A stretch of 5,749 nucleotides of DNA from contig JAKSPG010000091.1 of NCBI GenBank assembly GCA_024405075.1, positions 1 to 5,749 of the forward strand. Direction: 5' to 3'. Under the pieces are notes generated by a model. That model worked only from the letters and a program-made list of their open reading frames with translations. It was not told where the DNA came from and did not search any database. This document shows, one piece after another, positions 1 through 5,014 of this stretch (positions are counted from its first letter, which is position 1; every line of letters begins with the position of its first letter). This DNA comes from Elusimicrobiaceae bacterium. GTDB taxonomy: Bacteria > Elusimicrobiota > Elusimicrobia > Elusimicrobiales > Elusimicrobiaceae. Both the position numbers and the translations under genes were made by a program.

Positions 1-1632
1 ATTGACGAACTGCACACCATCATCGGTGCCGGTGCGGCAGAGGGGTCCATTGACGCTTCCAACATGCTCAAGCCCGCCTTGGCCCGCGGCGAGGTGCAGT
101 GCATCGGGGCCACTACCTTTGATGAATACCGCAAATATGTGGAAAGTGATACAGCCCTGGAGCGCCGCTTCCAGCCCGTGGTGGTAGATCCGCCGGACGT
201 GGAAGAAACCGTCACTATTTTAATGGGCGTACGCAGTAAGTACGAACAGCACCACAAGGTTACGTATACCGACGGAGCCGTGCGCGCTGCCGCTACGATT
301 GCCGATCGGTATATTACCGACCGCGCTTTACCCGACAAAGCCCTGGATCTGTTTGACGAAGCAGGCGCGCGCGCACGGCTCAAAAATGCCATGCTCCCGC
401 CTGAAATCAAACAAAAACAGGCCGAGTATAACCAGGCCGTGTTGGAAAAAGAGGAAGCATTATCCAATAAAGAATTTGAAAAAGCCGCCGCCGCCAAGGA
501 TACCGAGGACCGCTTAAAATCTTACATTGACCACCTCAAACAAAAATGGCAAGAGGAACACAGCAAAAATGTTTCCGAAGTGACGGAAGAAGACATTGCG
601 TTGGTGGCCTCCAAATGGACGGGTATTCCCGTTACGCGCATGACGCAAAGCGAAACGGAAAAAATCTTGCACATGGAAGAAAAACTGCACGAGCGCATCA
701 TCGGGCAAGATGATGCGGTGCGGGTTGTTTCACAGGCCATTCGCCGCAACCGCACCGGGCTGGGCAATCCGCACCGGCCGATCGGCGGGTTCTTGTTTTT
801 GGGGCCTACCGGGGTAGGTAAAACGGAACTAGCCAAAAGTTTAGCTACGTTTTTATTCGGCGATGAGGAAGCCATGATCCGGCTGGATATGTCGGAGTAC
901 ATGGAAAAATTTGCCGTTTCGCGCTTAATCGGCGCGCCGCCCGGCTATGTAGGTTACGAGGAAGGCGGCCAGCTGACCGAGGCCGTGCGCCGTCGCCCAT
1001 ACAGTGTAGTCGTGCTGGACGAACTGGAAAAAGCCCACCCGGAAATTTACAACATTTTGTTGCAAGTGTTGGATGAGGGGGCACTGTCGGACAATTTAGG
1101 CCACAAGGTTAGTTTCAAAAACTGCGTGATTATCATGACGTCCAACGTCGGTGCGCGCGAAATTACTAACAAGGGCAGCCAGCTTGGTTTTGCTGCCAAA
1201 CAAAGCGAAGAAGAAGAGTACCAGGATATGCGCCAAAACGTTATGGAGGAAGTCAAAAAGACGTTCAACCCGGACTTTATCAACCGCATTGACGAGATTG
1301 TGGTATTTCACGCGCTGTCCAAAGAAAATATCGGTGCCATTTTAGACTTGGGCTTGCGCGGCGTAAACGCTAAATTAGCCGAAAAGGAACTTTCCTTGCA
1401 ATTAACGGACGAAGCCAAAGAATTTTTGGTGGAAAAAGGGTTTGACGCTAAATTCGGCGCACGGCCGCTATTGCGCACGTTGCAGCGCGAGTTGGAAGAC
1501 CCGCTGGCGGAACATATTTTAGTAAATCAATATCCCGCTGGCACTCAAATTATTGTAAACTTTGACAAAGAGGCCGGCAAACTGACCTTTGCGGGCGTGC
1601 AAGCAAAAGTGCCGCAAACGGCACATGTTTAA
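1..1632 (+). CDS. clpC: ATP-dependent Clp protease ATPase subunit ClpC (partial, N-terminus off the window)
   Basis: Hsp100/AAA+ unfoldase that threads proteins into the ClpP peptidase in the cytoplasm. The frame is open from base 1, giving 543 codons; the family runs to about 810-850 residues, so the N-domain and the D1 Walker A are missing. In order (residues of the fragment): D1 Walker B IDEL at the start, D1 sensor GATT, arginine-finger ERRF about 51-54, and a short middle region with a UVR-like segment (about 147-175, EKEEALSNKEFEKA). D2 follows with Walker A GPTGVGKT (268-275), pore loop GAPPGYVGYEEGG, Walker B VVVLDE (336-341) and sensor-2 GFDAKFGARP (480-489). The short middle domain with UVR motif points to ClpC rather than ClpB, which has a long coiled coil. 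LGF at 395-397 sits where ClpC/ClpA carry the ClpP-docking tripeptide, so partnership with ClpP is expected. No mcsA/mcsB-type partner is visible. recA follows after 17 nt, so the two are probably cotranscribed. Confidence 0.95.
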   Translation: MDELHTIIGAGAAEGSIDASNMLKPALARGEVQCIGATTFDEYRKYVESDTALERRFQPVVVDPPDVEETVTILMGVRSKYEQHHKVTYTDGAVRAAATIADRYITDRALPDKALDLFDEAGARARLKNAMLPPEIKQKQAEYNQAVLEKEEALSNKEFEKAAAAKDTEDRLKSYIDHLKQKWQEEHSKNVSEVTEEDIALVASKWTGIPVTRMTQSETEKILHMEEKLHERIIGQDDAVRVVSQAIRRNRTGLGNPHRPIGGFLFLGPTGVGKTELAKSLATFLFGDEEAMIRLDMSEYMEKFAVSRLIGAPPGYVGYEEGGQLTEAVRRRPYSVVVLDELEKAHPEIYNILLQVLDEGALSDNLGHKVSFKNCVIIMTSNVGAREITNKGSQLGFAAKQSEEEEYQDMRQNVMEEVKKTFNPDFINRIDEIVVFHALSKENIGAILDLGLRGVNAKLAEKELSLQLTDEAKEFLVEKGFDAKFGARPLLRTLQRELEDPLAEHILVNQYPAGTQIIVNFDKEAGKLTFAGVQAKVPQTAHV

Positions 1633-1639
1633 TCGGATT

Positions 1640-1644
1640 GGAGG
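1640..1644 (+). promoter_or_regulatory. Shine-Dalgarno of recA
   Basis: GGAGG lies 5 nt before the ATG at 1650. It decides the recA start: an in-frame TTG at 1638 would extend the protein by four residues (with MEEH in front), but that codon overlaps this ribosome-binding site. The ATG is therefore preferred. Confidence 0.9.
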
Positions 1645-1649
1645 AACAT

Positions 1650-2696
1650 ATGGACGCAAACAAACAAAAAGCTTTAGACCTTGCCTTGGGACAAATTGAA
1701 AAAGCCTTCGGTAAAGAAGCCATTTGCAAACTGGGCAGCGGCTCGGTGCAAAAGGTGGAAGCTATCCCCACGGGGGCTTTGTCGTTAGATTTAGCGCTGG
1801 GCGTGGGGGGGCTACCCCGCGGGCGCGTGATTGAAATTTATGGGCCGGAAGCCGGTGGTAAGACGACGCTTTCCTTGCACGTAGCCGCGCAAACGCAAAA
1901 AATGGGCGGTACGGTGGCTTTCATTGATGCCGAGCACGCACTGGACCCGGTATACGCCGCTAATTTAGGTGTAAATGTGGACGAATTATTAGTGTCGCAA
2001 CCTGATTCCGGCGAACAAGCGTTGGAAATTGCCGAAAAGTTGGTGCGCTCGGGCGCGATTGATTTAATCGTGGTGGATTCCGTGGCCGCGCTTGTGCCGC
2101 AAGCGGAAATTGAGGGCGAAATGGGCGATGCGCACGTCGGCTTGCAAGCGCGTTTAATGAGCCAGGCGCTTCGCAAACTTACCAGTCTACTTAACAAAAC
2201 CAAAACGAGCATTATTTTCATTAACCAACTGCGCCAAAAAATCGGTGTGATGTTTGGCAACCCGGAAACGACCCCCGGCGGGCTCGCGCTTAAATTTTAC
2301 GCGTCTGTGCGTATTGACGTGCGCCGCATTGAAAATTTAAGAAAAGGCGACGAAGTAATCGGCACGCGCGTGCGTGCCAAAGTGACCAAAAACAAAGTAG
2401 CACCGCCCTACCGCCAAGCCGAATTTACGATGATTTTAGGTCAAGGTATTTCGCGCGAAGCGTGCATTATTGACAAAGGCGTGGAAGCCGGAATTATTGA
2501 AAAAAGCGGCAGCTGGTTCTTGTACGGGGATGAAAAACTCGGGCAAGGAGCCGACAATGCTCGTCAGTATTTAAAAGATAACCCGGAATTGGCGGCCGAA
2601 ATTGAAGATAAGTTGTATGTAAAGTATTTGGGCCACCACTACGACGGTAAACCCGCCGGCGAAGAAAAAAGCGGTGAAAAGAAAACCAAAAAATAA
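1650..2696 (+). CDS. recA: Recombinase RecA
   Basis: DNA-dependent ATPase that forms filaments on single-stranded DNA, catalyses strand exchange in homologous recombination and, in many bacteria, stimulates LexA self-cleavage. The 348 residues match the usual length. Visible parts: N-terminal polymerisation helix (about 1-30), Walker A GPEAGGKTT (65-73), catalytic Glu in FIDAEHALDP (E95), Walker B LIVVDS (139-144), DNA-binding loop L1 (about 153-165, EIEGEMGDAH) and loop L2 with NQLRQKIGVMFGNPETTPGG (192-211). The C-terminal domain follows, to about 330. Two small departures from the usual pattern: Walker A reads E-A-G-G-K where most RecA have E-S-S-G-K, and the extreme C-terminus (about 338-348) is Lys/Glu-mixed and ends in basic residues, unlike the acidic tail of E. 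coli RecA. Start set by the GGAGG at 1640. No GAACNNNNGTTC-type SOS box is visible in the short clpC-recA gap. A terminator follows directly. Confidence 0.98.
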   Translation: MDANKQKALDLALGQIEKAFGKEAICKLGSGSVQKVEAIPTGALSLDLALGVGGLPRGRVIEIYGPEAGGKTTLSLHVAAQTQKMGGTVAFIDAEHALDPVYAANLGVNVDELLVSQPDSGEQALEIAEKLVRSGAIDLIVVDSVAALVPQAEIEGEMGDAHVGLQARLMSQALRKLTSLLNKTKTSIIFINQLRQKIGVMFGNPETTPGGLALKFYASVRIDVRRIENLRKGDEVIGTRVRAKVTKNKVAPPYRQAEFTMILGQGISREACIIDKGVEAGIIEKSGSWFLYGDEKLGQGADNARQYLKDNPELAAEIEDKLYVKYLGHHYDGKPAGEEKSGEKKTKK

Positions 2697-2710
2697 ACGG
2701 CCTTGGTATA

Positions 2711-2789
2711 AATTAAAAAGTACGCTCTCTCTTTTCGTCATCCCGCAAGGTTGTTATGCGGGATATAAAAGAGAGAGCGGATTGTTTTT
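2711..2789. terminator. Bidirectional intrinsic terminator between recA and the pilin gene
   Basis: A perfect 13-bp outer stem (2723-2735, CGCTCTCTCTTTT, with 2767-2779) encloses a second perfect 8-bp stem (2740-2747, ATCCCGCA, with 2757-2764) and a 9-nt loop. On the + strand it is followed by TTGTTTTT (2782-2789), ending recA transcription. On the - strand the hairpin is followed by TTTTT-AATT (2719-2711), ending transcription from the convergent pilin gene. The pilin stop codon (2788-2790) overlaps the + strand T tract, so one structure serves both genes. Pairing is seen in the sequence; function is inferred. Confidence 0.9.
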
Positions 2790-3225
2790 ATTGAATGAGA
2801 TAACGTTTGCCTAATGTAGTAGAACCTGTTTCCGGGCCAAAAGTTTTGCATACTTGAATTCCCTTTAAATTATTTGTTGCAGCAAAACAATATGTTTGAT
2901 TTTGTAATTCCGCTAATGATTCCGCTGCCGGAGCGCCATAATAGCGAATAACCGAAATTTGGGAATCGTTGTGAGTGGCTTCTACTTTGTTGTATTGATC
3001 TCCAGAGGAGTCCGTACCCACATAGCACGTCCAACCTTCGGGGCAGGTAAAGTCTACGCCTAATTCATCTACGGTTTGGGCATACGTGCCGTTTGCTAAA
3101 AAATATACTTGTTGGGCATCGGCTACGGCCCGGATAAACGGCAAAACTTGCATCACGCGGCTTTTCATGACAGTTTTTTGGTATTGCGGCAACGCTATGG
3201 CGGCCAAAATGCCGATAATTAACAC
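2788..3225 (-). CDS. Type IV pilin-like protein, body intact but 5' end degenerate (possible pseudogene)
   Basis: Type IV pilin/pseudopilin subunit, normally inserted in the inner membrane, cleaved by prepilin peptidase and assembled into a pilus or pseudopilus. The frame from GTG 3225 gives 145 residues: the second half of the N-terminal hydrophobic helix (LIIGILAAIALPQYQK, 2-17), the amphipathic helix ending ADAQQVYFLANGTYA (35-49), and a C-terminal globular part with four cysteines (61, 67, 113, 126), closing in YLIQ. It is a paralogue of the pilin at 4358-4855. The GTG is only the first formal start: it has no Shine-Dalgarno and would remove the leader and the first residues of the mature helix. 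The same frame stays open to 3306 without an ATG, GTG or TTG. So no start giving a functional prepilin exists in this sequence. Either the gene is broken or the bases around 3226-3293 are wrong. Convergent with recA, sharing its terminator; promoter at 3306-3334. Confidence 0.75.
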   Translation of the reverse strand: MLIIGILAAIALPQYQKTVMKSRVMQVLPFIRAVADAQQVYFLANGTYAQTVDELGVDFTCPEGWTCYVGTDSSGDQYNKVEATHNDSQISVIRYYGAPAAESLAELQNQTYCFAATNNLKGIQVCKTFGPETGSTTLGKRYLIQ

Positions 3226-3271
3226 GACCCCCCATAAATCAATAACGTTTAAATCCCGTTTGCCTTTCCAG
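3226..3271 (-). other. Degenerate prepilin leader and start region of the upstream pilin
   Basis: On the - strand this stretch still resembles the expected start of a pilin. In the body's own frame it reads KGKRDLNVIDLWGVV, where a pilin would have something like KGKRGFTLIELLVVV. From a CTG at 3271 one frame over, it reads E-R-Q-T-G-F before meeting a stop. Skipping one A of the TTTAAA at 3253-3248 joins this to NVIDLWGVVLIIG in the body frame, recovering a prepilin-type G|F junction but with Asp for the conserved Glu5 and Trp-Gly for Leu-Val. There is no ATG and no Shine-Dalgarno. The distance from the -10 box (35 nt to 3271, against 31 nt in the other pilin) fits a start that once lay here. 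Interpreted as mutated or mis-sequenced. Confidence 0.6.
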
Positions 3272-3276
3272 TAAAG

Positions 3277-3293
3277 AAAAAAAAAAAAAAAAA
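3277..3293. repeat. Homopolymer A17/T17 tract
   Basis: Seventeen consecutive A on the + strand (T on the pilin's coding strand), lying between the pilin promoter and its expected start codon, where the other pilin has its ribosome-binding site. A tract of this length is prone to slippage in the cell and to miscounting in sequencing, so its exact length should not be trusted. Confidence 0.9.
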
Positions 3294-3304
3294 TTTCCCA
3301 CCAC

Positions 3305-3352
3305 CATTATCGTTTTTTTTTTTTGATGTGTCAAGCAAAATTTGCCTGCCTG
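3305..3352 (-). repeat. Pilin promoter cassette, copy 1
   Basis: A 48-bp direct repeat of the segment at 4885-4931. The two copies differ by one T in the homopolymer (12 here, 11 there) and one substitution (T3347 against G4926). The match covers the -10, the spacer, the -35, an 11-nt palindrome GCAAAATTTGC (3335-3345) touching the -35, and a short GC-rich flank. The match stops on the gene side of the -10, so the shared unit is the promoter rather than the coding sequence. Confidence 0.9.
3306..3334 (-). promoter_or_regulatory. Sigma-70-type promoter of the upstream pilin with A12 spacer tract
   Basis: Read on the - strand: TTGACA (3334-3329), a 17-nt spacer dominated by twelve A (3324-3313), then GATAAT (3311-3306). 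The -35 is a perfect consensus, the -10 matches five of six and the spacing is the consensus 17 nt. The first transcribed base should lie near 3299. Transcription would run into the T17 tract and then the degenerate pilin start. Confidence 0.8.
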
Positions 3353-3454
3353 GCTCTTTTAAGTCGTGTATGAACGGCCCAAACACCGCCGCAGTAAGTA
3401 GTAACGGCCCACAAAAAAGAAAAAAGAGAGGGGAATTTGCAAGAGTAGATAAAA

Positions 3455-3467
3455 AGGTATAATACCT
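3455..3467 (+). promoter_or_regulatory. -10 box of xerD inside a small palindrome; probable leaderless start
   Basis: A perfect TATAAT (3458-3463) ends 6 nt before the xerD ATG, which would place the transcription start on or next to the A of the ATG. It sits in the inverted repeat AGGTAT-A-ATACCT (3455-3467), which could be an operator. The -35 is weak: TTTGCA at 3436-3441 with a 16-nt spacer. The only Shine-Dalgarno-like bases (AAAGG, 3453-3457) are 12 nt from the ATG and overlap the promoter. Confidence 0.6.
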
Positions 3468-3469
3468 CT

Positions 3470-4357
3470 ATGGATCGGGTTTTATTAGAAGATTTTGCTA
3501 ATCACTTAAGCTTTGAGCGGCAACTTGCGCGCAACACGGTGGCGGCGTACACGTCGGACACAGAACACTTTTTGGAGTATTGCGACGCGAACGAAATTTC
3601 CCCGCAGCAAGTGCAACCTGCTTTCTTGGACCAATACAACTACCAGCTTAAAAATGTGGAAGGTTTATCGTCCACTAGTGTATTTCGCAAAATGGAAGCG
3701 GTGAAAAGTTTCTATAAATTTTTACTCATTGAGCAACGTATTGAGCAAGACCCGACCCGGTTTTTAAAATCACCCAAACTGGCGCAAAAAATTCCGGTGC
3801 AACTTTCGCGCGCGGACATGGATAAATTGCTCTCTTTTCCGGCGGAAAAATTTGACGAAGTACGCACGGTAACGGTGGTGGAACTCCTATATGCGGCAGG
3901 GCTTCGCGTGAGCGAACTGCTTTCTTTGCGGCTTGAAAATATCAACCTGGAGGAAGGTTGGGTGCTCGCACTGGGTAAAGGTGGCAAACAGCGTTTTGTG
4001 CCCATCCACCCGGCGTGTGTGAAACGCTTGCAAGCGTATTTGGCGTTGCGTGCGGTGCATTTTGCGGGGAAGGAAGTGGATTCGGAAGTATTTTTAAATA
4101 ACCGCGGCAAGAAATTAAGCCGCGTTACAGTATGGAAAGATTTGGCCGCCCTGGGGCGCAAGGCGAATATCTCACAACCCTTGCACCCGCATTTATTTCG
4201 CCACACGTTTGCCTCGCATCTACTGCAAGGCGGGGCAGACCTGCGCAGTCTGCAGGAAATGCTGGGACACGCCAATTTGACGACTACGCAGATTTACACG
4301 CATTTAGACGTAACCGACCTTAAGAATAAACATAAGAAGTATCACCCGCGGGGGTAA
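3470..4357 (+). CDS. xerD: Tyrosine recombinase, XerD-like
   Basis: Site-specific recombinase of the XerC/XerD family, which resolves chromosome dimers at dif at cell division, normally as a XerC-XerD heterotetramer activated by FtsK. The 295 residues match the family (E. coli XerD 298). The N-terminal SAM-like core-binding domain spans about 1-105 (LEDFANHLSFERQLARNTVA near the start); the catalytic domain spans about 110-290. All six catalytic positions are visible: Arg146 in GLRVSEL, Lys170 in GKGGK, His241 and Arg244 in HPHLFRH, His267 in LGHANLTTTQIYTH, and nucleophile Tyr276. The C-terminus ends in the usual HPRG-type tail. I favour XerD over XerC from the core-domain linker (DPTRFLKSPKLAQKIPVQLS) and GGADLRSLQEMLGH, but by-eye separation of the two is weak. 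No convincing dif site is seen in the window. The ATG follows a -10 box by 6 nt with no Shine-Dalgarno. Its stop directly abuts that of the convergent pilin. Confidence 0.93.
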   Translation: MDRVLLEDFANHLSFERQLARNTVAAYTSDTEHFLEYCDANEISPQQVQPAFLDQYNYQLKNVEGLSSTSVFRKMEAVKSFYKFLLIEQRIEQDPTRFLKSPKLAQKIPVQLSRADMDKLLSFPAEKFDEVRTVTVVELLYAAGLRVSELLSLRLENINLEEGWVLALGKGGKQRFVPIHPACVKRLQAYLALRAVHFAGKEVDSEVFLNNRGKKLSRVTVWKDLAALGRKANISQPLHPHLFRHTFASHLLQGGADLRSLQEMLGHANLTTTQIYTHLDVTDLKNKHKKYHPRG

Positions 4358-4855
4358 TTATAAACTACCTGAATAACAACGCGCATTTGTGTTGCTGGAA
4401 TAGGGGATTTTATTCCGGGTGGCATCCTGGCACAACCAATCGTATTGATTTTTGGGATCCGAATAGGTACAGCAAATAAGGTTCTTTCCGGAATGATATC
4501 TTTGTAATACAACTTTGGGCGTATTGTATAATTTGCAGTCGGTTCGGGGGTATCCGTTACTCCCGTTCGCAGCCGCGAATTGACATTCCCAACTCTCTGT
4601 TTTAAATTCTGTTCCGTCTTCATTTAAGGGGTATTCAATATCCAATAAATCGGCGCGCTCGGCATATACACCGTTGGCTAAAAAATATACATTCTGCGCA
4701 TCCACAATGGCTTTGCTGGCCGTTACTAATTGTGTAAACCGTGCTTTTTCCACGGCCTTTTGGTATTGCGGGAGCGCCACCGCCGCCAGTACGCCGATGA
4801 TGAGAACGACAACTAATAATTCAATGAGAGTAAAGCCCTGCTTGTTTGTTTGCAT
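4358..4855 (-). CDS. Type IV pilin-like protein (prepilin, complete)
   Basis: Pilin or pseudopilin subunit for a type IV pilus or related envelope-spanning machine. 165 residues. A short 7-residue leader (MQTNKQG) ends in the prepilin peptidase site G|FTLIE, with Glu5 of the mature protein at residue 12. A hydrophobic helix follows (8-29, FTLIELLVVVLIIGVLAAVALP), then an amphipathic extension to about 65 with DAQNVYFLANGVYA, and a globular C-terminal part with six cysteines (91, 107, 128, 129, 142, 160), possibly disulfide-bonded. The start is fixed by AGGAGA 5 nt upstream and by the motif. It is a paralogue of the damaged gene at 2788-3225: the helix and the YFLANG block are alike, the C-terminal half is diverged. 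It stands alone, with no pil assembly genes nearby, so the secretin, ATPase and prepilin peptidase must lie elsewhere. Its TAA begins immediately after the xerD TAA with no terminator visible between them. Expression is expected from the promoter at 4886-4913. Confidence 0.93.
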   Translation of the reverse strand: MQTNKQGFTLIELLVVVLIIGVLAAVALPQYQKAVEKARFTQLVTASKAIVDAQNVYFLANGVYAERADLLDIEYPLNEDGTEFKTESWECQFAAANGSNGYPRTDCKLYNTPKVVLQRYHSGKNLICCTYSDPKNQYDWLCQDATRNKIPYSSNTNARCYSGSL

Positions 4856-4860
4856 AGGAA

Positions 4861-4866
4861 TCTCCT
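4861..4866 (-). promoter_or_regulatory. Shine-Dalgarno of the complete pilin
   Basis: AGGAGA on the - strand, 5 nt before the ATG at 4855. The corresponding place in the other pilin locus is occupied by a T tract and has no such site. Confidence 0.85.
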
Positions 4867-4884
4867 AAAGATAAAAACTACCTA

Positions 4885-4931
4885 CATTATCGTTTTTTTT
4901 TTTGATGTGTCAAGCAAAATTTGCCGGCCTG
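4885..4931 (-). repeat. Pilin promoter cassette, copy 2
   Basis: The 47-bp counterpart of 3305-3352, including the -10, the A11 spacer, the -35 and the palindrome GCAAAATTTGC (4914-4924). The match ends upstream near 4931 and downstream just past the -10, where the two loci diverge. Confidence 0.9.
4886..4913 (-). promoter_or_regulatory. Sigma-70-type promoter of the complete pilin with A11 spacer tract
   Basis: On the - strand: TTGACA (4913-4908), a 16-nt spacer containing eleven A (4903-4893), then GATAAT (4891-4886). The start of transcription is expected near 4879, giving a leader of about 25 nt with the AGGAGA site. The spacer is one base shorter than in the other copy. Confidence 0.8.
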
Positions 4932-4991
4932 CCAAAATTACGATGCGGTTTAGAGAGCCAAAACGGCACTATAAACGCCAAAAATACTGTG

Positions 4992-5010
4992 TAAAATGTT
5001 AAAATATAAC
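4992..5010 (+). promoter_or_regulatory. Candidate -10 region of leuS
   Basis: Three overlapping AT-rich hexamers precede the leuS ATG: TAAAAT (4992-4997), TAAAAT (5000-5005) and TATAAC (5005-5010), the last ending 4 nt before the ATG. No convincing -35 is found at the right distance from any of them, and there is no Shine-Dalgarno. No T-box leader can fit in the 159-nt gap shared with the divergent pilin promoter. Confidence 0.35.
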
Positions 5011-5014
5011 AAAT

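Noticed and set aside
1562..1590. TTGACA at 1562-1567 near the end of clpC as an internal recA promoter.
   Set aside because: The sequence 17 nt downstream (ACCTTT) does not resemble a -10 box.
1..1632. ClpB rather than ClpC.
   Set aside because: The middle domain is short with a UVR-like segment, and an LGF tripeptide for ClpP docking is present. ClpB has a long coiled coil and lacks the tripeptide.
1638..1649. TTG start extending recA by four residues.
   Set aside because: The TTG overlaps the GGAGG that serves the ATG at 1650, and RecA proteins do not need the extension.
1838..2260. Long - strand open frame inside recA, and similar antisense frames inside clpC, xerD and leuS.
   Set aside because: They lie opposite strongly conserved genes, encode no recognisable motif and have no ribosome-binding sites.
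3354..3428. CTCTTTT (3354-3360) pairing with AAAAGAG (3422-3428) as a hairpin.
   Set aside because: Seven A/T-rich pairs closing a loop of about 61 nt are not a stable structure.
3370..3462. A 30-codon + strand ORF (ATG 3370 to TAA 3462) containing NGP twice and a lysine/arginine-rich stretch.
   Set aside because: It has no ribosome-binding site, its stop lies inside the xerD -10 box, and it spans the promoter region. Low-complexity chance ORF.
4397..4416. Inverted repeat GGAATA/TATTCC near the xerD-pilin junction as a terminator.
   Set aside because: It is only 6 bp, A/T-rich, without a T tract on either strand, and lies inside the pilin coding sequence.
4977..5004. Possible dif-like site near AATGTTAAAA upstream of leuS.
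   Set aside because: Only one arm resembles the XerD arm of dif, the other arm does not match, and the segment is simply A/T-rich promoter-like DNA.
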